IMG/VR virus record: IMGVR_UViG_3300019880_000033
Span: 1-20,325 of that record
From: a virus
Direction: 5' to 3' (one strand)
DNA length: 20,325 nt
The notes under the pieces were generated by a model. It was not told where the DNA came from. It saw only the letters and a list, made by a program, of their open reading frames with translations, and did no database searches. Shown here piece after piece: positions 1 through 4,224 of this stretch (position 1 is its first letter; each line of letters opens with the position of its first letter). The translations under genes were made by a program, and so were the position numbers.

Positions 1-48
1 AAAATAAAAAAAAAAAAATAAATAAAAAAAAAAAAAAAAAAAAAAAAA
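1..48. repeat. A-rich homopolymer tract
   Basis: Almost pure A on the + strand, broken by three T residues. It lies at the extreme left of the window, beyond the last leftward gene. It could be a genuine T-run after leftward transcription or an assembly or contig-end artefact. The sequence alone cannot separate these. Confidence 0.8.
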
Positions 49-135
49 CAATACTAACTTTACTTCTCTCCTCTCGCTGTCCGCCCCAAAAGTGCCTAAA
101 TGTGCCTATGGGGAGAGGGAGTCAGAGAGACGGAA

Positions 136-154
136 CTGTCCTGTTTTCAGACAG
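136..154 (-). terminator. Weak hairpin after the leftward gene chain
   Basis: CTGT-C-CTG TTTT CAG-ACAG forms a 7-bp stem with one bulged C and a 4-nt loop, just past the stop of the last leftward gene at 162. No T run follows directly on the minus strand, so termination here is only a possibility. The rest of 49-161 holds a short direct repeat (GTGCCTA at 92-98 and 102-108) and no gene I can support. Confidence 0.3.
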
Positions 155-161
155 ATTACAT

Positions 162-326
162 TTAATCAAAACCAGTATAACGACTGTATTTAGACCATGT
201 AATACCAATGAATACGTTACGAAACCATAATCCCAACCAATAATCTACGGTATTAGTTGGACAATCATCATAATTATCCCATCGTCTAGTGACACGATAG
301 ATACAATTCTGGTATTCAAGAGTCAT
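162..326 (-). CDS. Small protein of unknown function (54 aa)
   Basis: Not recognised. A 54-aa protein rich in Trp, Tyr and Arg, with a central stretch DYWLGLWFRNVFIGITW at about residues 28-44. This is hydrophobic and aromatic but interrupted by Arg and Asn, so it is more likely a packed core than a membrane helix. The start is chosen because its ATG overlaps the stop of the upstream gene as TAATG (328-324), the same coupling arrangement seen repeatedly in this genome. It has no clear Shine-Dalgarno of its own, which fits translational coupling. It is the last gene of the leftward chain. Reality as a gene rests on the overlap and the plausible composition. Confidence 0.6.
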   Translation of the reverse strand: MTLEYQNCIYRVTRRWDNYDDCPTNTVDYWLGLWFRNVFIGITWSKYSRYTGFD

Positions 327-454
327 TAGTCTTTACCTTTTACAACAGTAGTTTCATGTAGTTTAGTAGGCGAAATTTGGCATTGTTCTGTTCTGTATTC
401 AAAATAACTAATTCGCTTTTTACAATACAGACAGATAGGTTTAGATTCAGTCAT
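326..454 (-). CDS. Cys-containing small protein (42 aa)
   Basis: A 42-aa basic protein starting MTESKPICLYCKKRI, with a CxxC pair at residues 8 and 11 and one more Cys at 25. It resembles half of a zinc ribbon; the second pair is incomplete, so metal binding is uncertain. An upstream in-frame ATG exists at 580, but the ATG at 454 is preferred: GGGGATAATGTT lies directly before it on the minus strand, giving a strong Shine-Dalgarno, and the longer form would lie inside the neighbouring gene. Its stop overlaps the next start as TAATG. Function unknown; it belongs to the leftward set of tiny genes. Confidence 0.65.
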   Translation of the reverse strand: MTESKPICLYCKKRISYFEYRTEQCQISPTKLHETTVVKGKD

Positions 455-458
455 AACA

Positions 459-707
459 TTATCCCCATTGTGTAATCGTCCCATTATGTGTAACCATACC
501 ATGACCTTGTATAAATTGTCCATTACTGATAAGCTGATACCAATAATCACCTTCTGGTAAGTTACTACCTCGCAAATCAATCTCCCAATGTCCCGTTACT
601 CGACTAGCCACGATAATTAGTGCATTACTTCCAATCTTAGGAGCAACACCGTATGATATGCCCTTACAGATTACTTTACAGGATACACCGTCTAATGTAA
701 CAGACAT
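459..707 (-). CDS. Hypothetical small beta-rich protein (82 aa)
   Basis: Not recognised. An 82-aa protein with alternating hydrophobic residues and many Gly and Thr, for example GHWEIDLRGSNLPEGDYWYQ in its middle, which reads like beta-sandwich strands with a turn. No signal peptide or membrane helix. It starts 4 nt after the stop of the upstream zinc-ribbon gene, and GGTG lies just before the ATG. Its stop codon carries the GGGGA that serves as the ribosome site of the next gene. A small binding or structural role is possible, but nothing in the sequence identifies it. Confidence 0.7.
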   Translation of the reverse strand: MSVTLDGVSCKVICKGISYGVAPKIGSNALIIVASRVTGHWEIDLRGSNLPEGDYWYQLISNGQFIQGHGMVTHNGTITQWG

Positions 708-710
708 AAA

Positions 711-836
711 TCACCAAATCCCCTTATTACAAAACATACAAAACAGTAAGGCTTTCCATCCCATAATCTTGTATGTCATTTGGTGACAATGTGGACATAC
801 ATCTAACATGCTGTAGATACCCTTTTTCTTAGTCAT
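711..836 (-). CDS. Small zinc-ribbon protein (41 aa)
   Basis: A 41-aa protein with two CxxC knuckles, CPHC at residues 14-17 and CMFC at 33-36, spaced 15 residues apart. This is the classic four-cysteine zinc-ribbon layout. The chain is basic at the N-terminus (MTKKKG) and ends GIW. Its ATG overlaps the stop of the upstream gene as ATGA (836-833), and AAGGAAAAGAA provides a ribosome site inside that gene. Phage zinc ribbons of this size often bind nucleic acid or host proteins; which applies here is unknown. Confidence 0.75.
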   Translation of the reverse strand: MTKKKGIYSMLDVCPHCHQMTYKIMGWKALLFCMFCNKGIW

Positions 837-958
837 TTCTTTTCCTTCAATAACTCAGATACAATTTTCTTAGATTTTGCCTTAGTATATCCTGCCTTAC
901 GAAGTAAACTAACCATACACCAAAATCGACCAGAATGGGTTTTTAGATTGTATTTCAT
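833..958 (-). CDS. Small basic protein (41 aa)
   Basis: A 41-aa Lys-rich protein (starts MKYNLKTHSGRFW, ends LLKEKK). Its helical C-terminal half AGYTKAKSKKIVSELLKEKK resembles a short nucleic-acid-binding helix, but there is no recognised domain. Start chosen for the AGGA 8 nt upstream; an in-frame ATG at 973 has no ribosome site. It is the first gene after the terminator at 1025-1059, so it needs read-through or its own promoter. I saw no convincing promoter between 959 and 1024. Confidence 0.65.
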   Translation of the reverse strand: MKYNLKTHSGRFWCMVSLLRKAGYTKAKSKKIVSELLKEKK

Positions 959-1024
959 ACATGTAATCCTCATTAGATACACCAATGGTTAACATTTAGT
1001 CCAATCAAAATTGATTGTTTAATT

Positions 1025-1059
1025 CTGCCCTAGAATATCTCATAAATACTCTAGGGCAG
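1025..1059 (-). terminator. Hairpin terminator of the 118-aa gene
   Basis: CTGCCCTAGA at 1025-1034 pairs perfectly with TCTAGGGCAG at 1050-1059 (10 bp, 15-nt loop), 14 nt past the stop at 1073. The minus strand then reads AATTAAACAATC, and a second inverted repeat CAATCAA-AA-TTGATTG lies at 1002-1017. The T tract is poor, so it may leak into the downstream small genes or act as a processing or stability hairpin. Confidence 0.7.
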
Positions 1060-1072
1060 TCAAAAGAATCAA

Positions 1073-1429
1073 TTACGCCGCAAGCTTAACTCCAAGCGTA
1101 GCCTCAGCAATCTGTGTAGCAGTAGCTTCGTCCTTACCGCTGGCAACCAATGCCTTAATAATCGTCTTAAGCTGAACCTGTGGGTCATCAAGAGTAGGCT
1201 TGGAAACGCCAGCAGCATCAAGCGCAGCCTGCATAGACTTCTGACGTGCATTTGCCTTACGCTTGTTGTTAATCAATGCAAGCTGTTCATCCCTACTAGG
1301 CAAATCCTGTGCCTTTGAAGCTTCATCATAATTCTCGTAAGCCTCAAACGTGCCATCAAACTTTACTGCCGCCGGAAGTGTAGAACCGTAAGCCGATTCA
1401 ATCGTTCCGCTAAACTTCTCAGTCTTCAT
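1073..1429 (-). CDS. Probably highly expressed phage protein of unknown function (118 aa)
   Basis: A 118-aa protein. The N-terminal half is acidic (SGTIESAYGSTLPAAVKFDG, about residues 6-25). The middle is basic (NNKRKANARQKSMQAALDAAG, positions 54-74), followed by a helical C-terminus ending in EATLGVKLAA. The overall pattern recalls a conserved hypothetical family of environmental phages that I know only as unnamed proteins. All 12 lysines use AAG and other codons are unusually G/C-ending for this genome, a sign of optimisation for high expression. It is flanked by a near-consensus promoter (1478-1506) and a 10-bp hairpin terminator, so it is effectively monocistronic. AAGGA lies 8 nt before the ATG. 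No membrane segment or signal peptide. Confidence 0.85.
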   Translation of the reverse strand: MKTEKFSGTIESAYGSTLPAAVKFDGTFEAYENYDEASKAQDLPSRDEQLALINNKRKANARQKSMQAALDAAGVSKPTLDDPQVQLKTIIKALVASGKDEATATQIAEATLGVKLAA

Positions 1430-1477
1430 GGTGTCTGTCCTTGTTTTGGTTTGGGCTAATTCCCTTACCTGAGAGAG

Positions 1478-1506
1478 ATTGTAACATAGTCGGTTCTGAA
1501 AGTCAA
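1478..1506 (-). promoter_or_regulatory. Sigma-70 promoter for leftward transcription
   Basis: On the minus strand TTGACT (1506-1501) and TACAAT (1483-1478) are separated by exactly 17 bp. This is five of six matches in each hexamer. The start of transcription would fall near 1471, leaving a leader of about 40 nt before the ATG at 1429. It is the best promoter in the window. Confidence 0.8.
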
Positions 1507-1513
1507 GTCTTTT

Positions 1514-1603
1514 CTACTTATGTCGGGAAACAAACAGTCGGATATCGGTCAACGAAACATTCAATGGGATGTAGAAGGACAATGAACCGATATTGACAAC
1601 CAT
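1514..1603 (-). CDS. Possible 29-aa leftward peptide
   Basis: A 29-aa open frame, MVVNIGSLSFYIPLNVS followed by LTDIRLFVSRHK, alternating hydrophobic residues with a basic tail. Its support is a good ribosome site, GAGGG with a 7-nt spacer before the ATG. It ends just upstream of the strong leftward promoter at 1478-1506. Two hairpins (1621-1660) precede its ribosome site. Function unknown; short enough to be chance. Confidence 0.45.
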   Translation of the reverse strand: MVVNIGSLSFYIPLNVSLTDIRLFVSRHK

Positions 1604-1620
1604 TATGTAACCCTCGTCAG

Positions 1621-1660
1621 TGACACTTTATTGTGTCATACCATGTATTGACTACATGGT
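1621..1660. repeat. Two adjacent perfect hairpins
   Basis: TGACAC-TTTATT-GTGTCA (1621-1638) is followed after one base by ACCATGTA-TTGAC-TACATGGT (1640-1660), with stems of 6 and 8 bp. They occupy the gap between the leftward ORFs at 1677-1832 and 1514-1603. There is no T run, so they may be operator palindromes or RNA-processing hairpins rather than terminators. Confidence 0.65.
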
Positions 1661-1676
1661 TTCGGGTATTTCAATT

Positions 1677-1832
1677 CTATCGATTGTTGGTCTCAATCAA
1701 CCACATCTTACGTTTTGCTACTCTAACCAATTTGATAGTGGCGATACGTGCTAACTCACCATGACCTGATTTGATGTAATTCAATACAGTGTCAAATCTG
1801 TTATCGAACGAAAGCGTATGTAGTTTTACCAT
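1677..1832 (-). CDS. Small basic protein of unknown function (51 aa)
   Basis: A 51-aa protein starting MVKLHTLSFDNRFDTVLNYI. It has an amphipathic helical middle (about residues 14-43, with GELARIATIKLVRVAKRKMW) and no membrane segment. The composition, with periodic hydrophobic positions and a balanced charge pattern, is much more protein-like than expected from random DNA in this region. Its ATG follows the TAA of the next upstream ORF by one base, as elsewhere in this phage, although no strong Shine-Dalgarno is present. Likely a phage early or regulatory protein, but no family is recognised. Confidence 0.6.
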   Translation of the reverse strand: MVKLHTLSFDNRFDTVLNYIKSGHGELARIATIKLVRVAKRKMWLIETNNR

Positions 1833-1833
1833 T

Positions 1834-1953
1834 TTAGTATACGCGCCTAACATGTCTTACGATACAGTAAGTAACGAATGTGTCACAACCGACTGGCACG
1901 AAGTATGTATACTTTCCTACGCTTACGTATATGCCGTTTGTTAGTGTCTTCAT
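1834..1953 (-). CDS. Possible small protein (39 aa), frame open further upstream
   Basis: A 39-aa frame, MKTLTNGIYVSVGKYTYF followed by a Cys, Thr and Val-rich end and a basic tail RHVRRVY. It looks like a small beta protein. It ends one base before the start of the 51-aa gene. There is no ribosome site, but its ATG overlaps a TGA in another frame. The same frame stays open for 18 more codons upstream with no usual start codon, and again from 2142 to 2026 beyond two TAA codons. It may therefore be the intact end of a decayed longer gene. Moderate to low certainty. Confidence 0.4.
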   Translation of the reverse strand: MKTLTNGIYVSVGKYTYFVPVGCDTFVTYCIVRHVRRVY

Positions 1954-2193
1954 ACAGTATGTAACTGCATCACGTATGCCAAGTTTACTATCCTCTAAGT
2001 CCTTTGTTTACTTATACTTACCTTAATGTAAGTTGCCAGTAGTGTAACTCGCGGTTGACAATCGTAAGTAGGTTAAGTGCTTTGTATTCAATGACTTAGC
2101 ACCTTTGTCAGTTAGAGTACTATCATATATGTCGTATAGTTCTTACTGTCCTACTTATATGCAGTAGTAGTTAGACTGGCACGGATTTTGCGC

Positions 2194-2221
2194 TTGACTT
2201 ATACAGTTCTGCGCGTATGTT
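2194..2221 (+). promoter_or_regulatory. Candidate rightward promoter
   Basis: TTGACT at 2194-2199, a 16-bp gap, then TATGTT at 2216-2221. It lies about 490 bp before the first rightward gene. A transcript from here would carry a long structured leader. It may be a chance match in AT-rich DNA. Confidence 0.25.
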
Positions 2222-2257
2222 TACACTTATTCGCGAGGCTTTACACTTTGTCATTCA

Positions 2258-2285
2258 ATTATCATGCCATGTTTAATCGTGCCAA
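2258..2285 (-). promoter_or_regulatory. Candidate leftward promoter
   Basis: On the minus strand TTGGCA (2285-2280) and GATAAT (2263-2258) are 16 bp apart. It would drive the tiny leftward ORFs between 1514 and 1953. The flanking inverted repeat TCATGCCAT/ATGGCATGA overlaps its -10 side and lies just upstream of its -35, a classic repression geometry. Confidence 0.45.
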
Positions 2286-2307
2286 TCCAATATATGTAAT
2301 GGCATGA
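2262..2307. repeat. 9-bp inverted repeat flanking a promoter (operator-like)
   Basis: TCATGCCAT at 2262-2270 and ATGGCATGA at 2299-2307 are perfect inverted copies separated by 28 bp. The centre-to-centre distance is 37 bp, roughly 3.5 turns. The left arm covers part of the -10 and spacer of the candidate leftward promoter. Confidence 0.6.
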
Positions 2308-2437
2308 GTGTTGCCGCATACGCGAAGTGTCAGTGAGTTACAGTCATGTATCGTGCCACTTACATATGTAGTATGGCATAGCTTATGAATGTATTGAATT
2401 CATACATACTTATTTATTTTTTATGGCATGATGTATG

Positions 2438-2498
2438 CCCACCTACCACCAATGTAAGAGTAGTTACATATCTGTCATGGGTAGGGGGGAACATTGGT
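2438..2498. repeat. Two interleaved inverted repeats
   Basis: CCCACCTACC (2438-2447) pairs with GGTAGGGGGG (2480-2489) with one mismatch, and ACCAATGT (2448-2455) pairs perfectly with ACATTGGT (2491-2498). The order A-B-A'-B' means the stems cannot nest. In RNA they would form either a pseudoknot-like fold or two alternative hairpins. Confidence 0.6.
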
Positions 2499-2659
2499 CA
2501 TATGTATTTTGGAATATATTTTAGTACATTTCCAAATAGGGTCCCATATATTCCATCCACATGATAAATGATACCAAAAAGTACATAAGAACTGACCCCG
2601 AGTCTAGTACATGTATAAGTTAAGTCGTTCTTAGACAATGAGTTAGATAGGCTTGACAT
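2498..2659 (-). CDS. Doubtful 53-aa leftward ORF
   Basis: An ATG-initiated frame of 53 codons, Ser/Asn-rich at the start (MSSLSNSLSKNDL) and hydrophobic and aromatic afterwards (SSYVLFGIIYHV, GTLFGNVLKYIPKYI). It has no Shine-Dalgarno. It overlaps the candidate rightward promoter and two long inverted repeats, so it may be chance. If real it would be a small membrane-associated protein. Confidence 0.3.
   Translation of the reverse strand: MSSLSNSLSKNDLTYTCTRLGVSSYVLFGIIYHVDGIYGTLFGNVLKYIPKYI
2508..2554. repeat. Overlapping alternative inverted repeats
   Basis: GGAATATAT (2511-2519) matches ATATATTCC (2546-2554), and TTTGGAA (2508-2514) matches TTCCAAA (2530-2536). Both are perfect and share bases, so only one stem can form at a time. 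GGGTCCC at 2539-2545 adds a further small palindrome. Confidence 0.5.
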
Positions 2660-2681
2660 AGGGGTCGATTCGTGCTAAGCT
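2653..2681 (+). promoter_or_regulatory. Candidate promoter of the rightward operon
   Basis: A perfect TTGACA at 2653-2658, a 17-bp spacer, then TAAGCT at 2676-2681, which keeps the three most conserved -10 bases (T1, A2, T6). Transcription would begin about 20 nt before the first rightward start at 2708. Position and spacing make it the best candidate for the head-gene operon. Confidence 0.5.
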
Positions 2682-2707
2682 GAACGGGAGTCCCTGGTGT
2701 ACATGTA

Positions 2708-2824
2708 ATGAATATAGTTAGATTAATAAGGGTGGTAATTCAGTTCCTGTTTATAGTAAGCATATTAGTTGTGGCAATAACTTATGGGTTAATACTGGTT
2801 CCACTTGGAGTCAATAATGATTGA
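2708..2824 (+). CDS. Small single-pass membrane peptide (38 aa)
   Basis: A 38-aa peptide with a short positively charged start (MNIVRLIR) followed by about 25 hydrophobic residues (about 9-33: VVIQFLFIVSILVVAITYG then LILVPLG) and a polar tail VNND. By the positive-inside rule the N-terminus would stay in the cytoplasm. It starts about 25 nt downstream of the -10 of the candidate promoter, with GGTG 8 nt before the ATG, and overlaps the next gene by 8 nt. Small membrane peptides in phages include holins, antiholins and superinfection-exclusion peptides; nothing here chooses between them. The continuous hydrophobic run is unlikely by chance. Confidence 0.6.
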   Translation: MNIVRLIRVVIQFLFIVSILVVAITYGLILVPLGVNND

Positions 2825-3008
2825 TAGATTTGGCAGAACAGTGTCAGTAGGGGACAGAGTAAAGTTACCCAATGGAGATGTTGTATTAGTATTGGGTCAG
2901 TTAGATATCAGGCGCGAAGTAAAGATGAATCAATGTGAAATTGTGGACCGTAAGACTAAGCTAAAGAGAACTAATAGACCTGTTGTTGGTGAGGTAATGT
3001 ATGGATAG
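2817..3008 (+). CDS. SH3-like small protein (63 aa), paralogue of the 7738-7998 product
   Basis: A 63-aa protein beginning MIDRFGRTVSVGDRVKL and containing NGDVVLVLG. This G-D-x-V plus GDVVLV pattern is typical of small SH3-like (KOW-type) beta barrels. The same pattern, including the later C-x2-VD-x2-T-x-L part, appears in the protein at 7738-7998, so the two are diverged copies. ATG at 2817 is preferred over an in-frame TTG at 2805 because TTGGAG then becomes its ribosome site. It overlaps the next gene by 8 nt. The specific role is unknown; SH3-like folds in phages bind proteins or nucleic acid. Confidence 0.75.
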   Translation: MIDRFGRTVSVGDRVKLPNGDVVLVLGQLDIRREVKMNQCEIVDRKTKLKRTNRPVVGEVMYG

Positions 3009-3288
3009 AAGAACTTTTATTCTAACAGTTCTGTCACTTCCTCTAATCAATAAACTGATTCCATCTCCAGTTAGACTTGCATCTGATAAGTTTAATTATA
3101 AACCACATCCCTCTCAGTTAGCATTCTTTGAACGCGAAGGCCCAGAAATATTATGGGGTCTTCCATATCATGAATCTAATGCATCAGTAGGAACATGGTG
3201 TGGAATTAGCAGGTCAAGCCCTGAAACACAGGAAGCTATATTAGAAATGGTTAAGAAACTTCAAGAAGATAAATCAGTATGGCAATAG
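3001..3288 (+). CDS. 95-aa protein with Tat-like N-terminus and a capsid-like segment
   Basis: The N-terminus MDRRTFILTVLSLPLINKL has a twin arginine at 3-4 followed by a hydrophobic stretch, resembling a Tat signal or anchor, though no clear AxA cleavage site follows. Residues 52-72 (WGLPYHESNASVGTW and on to RS) match residues 230-250 of this phage's own major capsid protein (FGVPYHHSNASTGTW and on to RS) at 14 of 21 positions, and the DNA is also visibly similar. The C-terminus is a short helix (ETQEAILEMVKKLQED). GAGG precedes the ATG, and it overlaps both neighbours. No known function. It could be a capsid-derived decoy, an exclusion factor, or a coincidental shared peptide motif. Confidence 0.75.
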   Translation: MDRRTFILTVLSLPLINKLIPSPVRLASDKFNYKPHPSQLAFFEREGPEILWGLPYHESNASVGTWCGISRSSPETQEAILEMVKKLQEDKSVWQ

Positions 3289-3848
3289 GAATAGTCAACG
3301 ATGATGATTTTAATTTGGAGATAGATAAGTGTAATACTGTTCCATCTAAGCCAATCATTATACCCGAAGTAATTCCAATTGAACGTGGCCGAGGCAAGGG
3401 TAATGTAGCGGTTCCAGAATCTTTACAGAAAATTATTGGTGAAGAATCTAATATAAATGGAAGACAAGAAGCAATTGTACTTGCTCAATCTTTTGGAATT
3501 AGCCCAAGTTCTGTCTCAGCTTATGCTAATGGAGCGGCATCAACTTCAACTTATAATGAAACGAAACCATCCATTCGACAACACATTAATGCAGCAAAAG
3601 AACGAATCAGTAAGAAGGCCAGAGGAAAATTACTGGCTGCCTTAAATGAAATCACTCCAGATAAATTAAAAGAAGTAACTAAGCTACGTGACATATCAGG
3701 AATCGCGAAGGATTTATCTGGTATAGTTCGTGATATGGAACCTGCCAAAGAAGAATTAGCCGATACAAGTAATCGACCCACCTTCGTATTCTACTCTCCT
3801 TCGTTTAAAAAAGAAGAACACTTCGAAACAATTATTTTGAATGAATGA
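3279..3848 (+). CDS. terS: Terminase small subunit
   Basis: A 189-aa protein, the usual size for a small terminase, which recognises the packaging site and controls the large subunit. Residues 61-85 (GRQEAIVLAQSFGISPSSVS) fit a helix-turn-helix. The middle (about 100-160) is helical and Lys/Glu-rich, suitable for oligomer formation. The C-terminus RPTFVFYSPSFKKEEHFETI resembles the conserved tail of many phage TerS proteins that contacts TerL. The call rests on this architecture and on TerL lying five genes downstream. It overlaps the preceding gene by 10 nt and ends with ATGA shared with the next start. No catalytic residues are expected. Confidence 0.75.
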   Translation: MAIGIVNDDDFNLEIDKCNTVPSKPIIIPEVIPIERGRGKGNVAVPESLQKIIGEESNINGRQEAIVLAQSFGISPSSVSAYANGAASTSTYNETKPSIRQHINAAKERISKKARGKLLAALNEITPDKLKEVTKLRDISGIAKDLSGIVRDMEPAKEELADTSNRPTFVFYSPSFKKEEHFETIILNE

Positions 3849-4006
3849 TTATGCCAAAATCTTTATTTGGTTCTGTCATTAGACCACCTGATAAACCACA
3901 AGCTAATGTGAAGAAGGGTATGGTTCGTGATAGAGCATTAGAGAAACAGGGAATCAAATCTAAAAAGACTGCAAGTAAAACAGTTAATCTCAAAGGAAAA
4001 AGATAA
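3845..4006 (+). CDS. Small basic hypothetical protein (53 aa)
   Basis: A 53-aa, strongly basic protein (MIMPKSLFGSVIRPPDKP, then a Lys-rich tail ending VNLKGKR), probably disordered. It is joined to its neighbours at both ends, ATGA with TerS and TAATG (4004-4008) with the next gene, which strongly supports it although it is short. An ATG two codons later (3851) is an alternative start. The opening SLFGSV echoes SLFGSI in the next protein. It is likely a small virion or DNA-associated protein, but no family is recognised. Confidence 0.6.
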   Translation: MIMPKSLFGSVIRPPDKPQANVKKGMVRDRALEKQGIKSKKTASKTVNLKGKR

Positions 4007-4224
4007 TGGGATTAGGTTCTTTATTTGGTTCCATTGGTAAAGCTGTTAAGAAAGTGGGTGGTGGTGCAATTAAAACTGTAGGCAAAGCAGTTAAGGGAAC
4101 TGCAAGCCAAGTTAATAAAGTAATGCCACCTGGAATTAAACAGAAGAAGAAAGTTCCTGGTAAGATATTTCCTACATCTGGTTCAAGTAGTGGAGTAAGT
4201 TCAGTTAAGAATCGCGAGGTATAA
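4006..4224 (+). CDS. Cationic amphipathic small protein (72 aa)
   Basis: A 72-aa protein whose first 35 residues (MGLGSLFGSIGKAVKKVGGG, then AIKTVGKAVKG) alternate Gly/Ala/Val with Lys. On a helical wheel this gives an amphipathic cationic face, as in membrane-active peptides. Similar N-termini occur on small proteins encoded next to phage structural genes. The rest is Lys, Pro and Ser-rich and probably disordered. AAAGGA lies upstream, and the start overlaps the previous stop as TAATG. It may be an internal virion or ejection protein, or simply DNA-binding; no direct proof. Confidence 0.65.
   Translation: MGLGSLFGSIGKAVKKVGGGAIKTVGKAVKGTASQVNKVMPPGIKQKKKVPGKIFPTSGSSSGVSSVKNREV

Larger units (their letters stand above)
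1894..2428. repeat. Cluster of ten TGCCA/TGGCA half-sites
   Basis: TGCCA or TGGCA occurs at 1894, 1977, 2034, 2177, 2265, 2280, 2300, 2354, 2374 and 2424; by composition only about one is expected in 535 bp. Longer shared forms are GACTGGCACG (1891 and 2174) and ATCGTGCCA (2277 and 2351). Several pair as inverted repeats (2265/2300, 2354/2374). The pattern suits binding sites of a phage repressor, activator or replication initiator. Confidence 0.55.
1507..2707. other. Divergent control region rich in inverted repeats
   Basis: About 1.2 kb between the leftward and rightward transcription units, without any open frame above 60 codons on either strand. It differs from the coding DNA: less purine-skewed, and packed with GTATG, CATAC, TACATGTA and TGCCA words. 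Perfect inverted repeats include 1542-1549/1586-1593 (ATATCGGT), AAGTAT-GT-ATACTT at 1901-1914, CATAC-A-GTATG at 1951-1961, ACTTAC/GTAAGT at 2016-2033, TACATATGTA at 2361-2370, ATGTAT/ATACAT at 2389-2407, and TACATGTA at 2608 and 2700. Tiny leftward ORFs and promoters in it are listed separately. I saw no tRNA. Control of early and late transcription, a replication origin or a structured RNA are all possible. Confidence 0.6.

Noticed and set aside
1655-1753. Rightward ATG frame of about 32 codons, and another of 21 codons at 1520-1585
   Set aside because: Both lie antisense to better leftward ORFs, have no ribosome site and no protein-like pattern.
1834-2142. Stop-codon reassignment (TAA read through) as explanation of the interrupted frame
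   Set aside because: TAA ends many clear genes here (TerL, scaffold, MCP, portal), so it is a normal stop in this genome.
2592-2665. GACCCC...GGGGTC as long-range stem
   Set aside because: Only six base pairs over about 70 nt; not distinguishable from chance.
1507-2816. tRNA or tmRNA genes in the gap
   Set aside because: I looked for T-loop-like GGTTCRANNCC and matching acceptor arms on both strands and found none; GGGGTCGATTC at 2661 lacks the partner stem.
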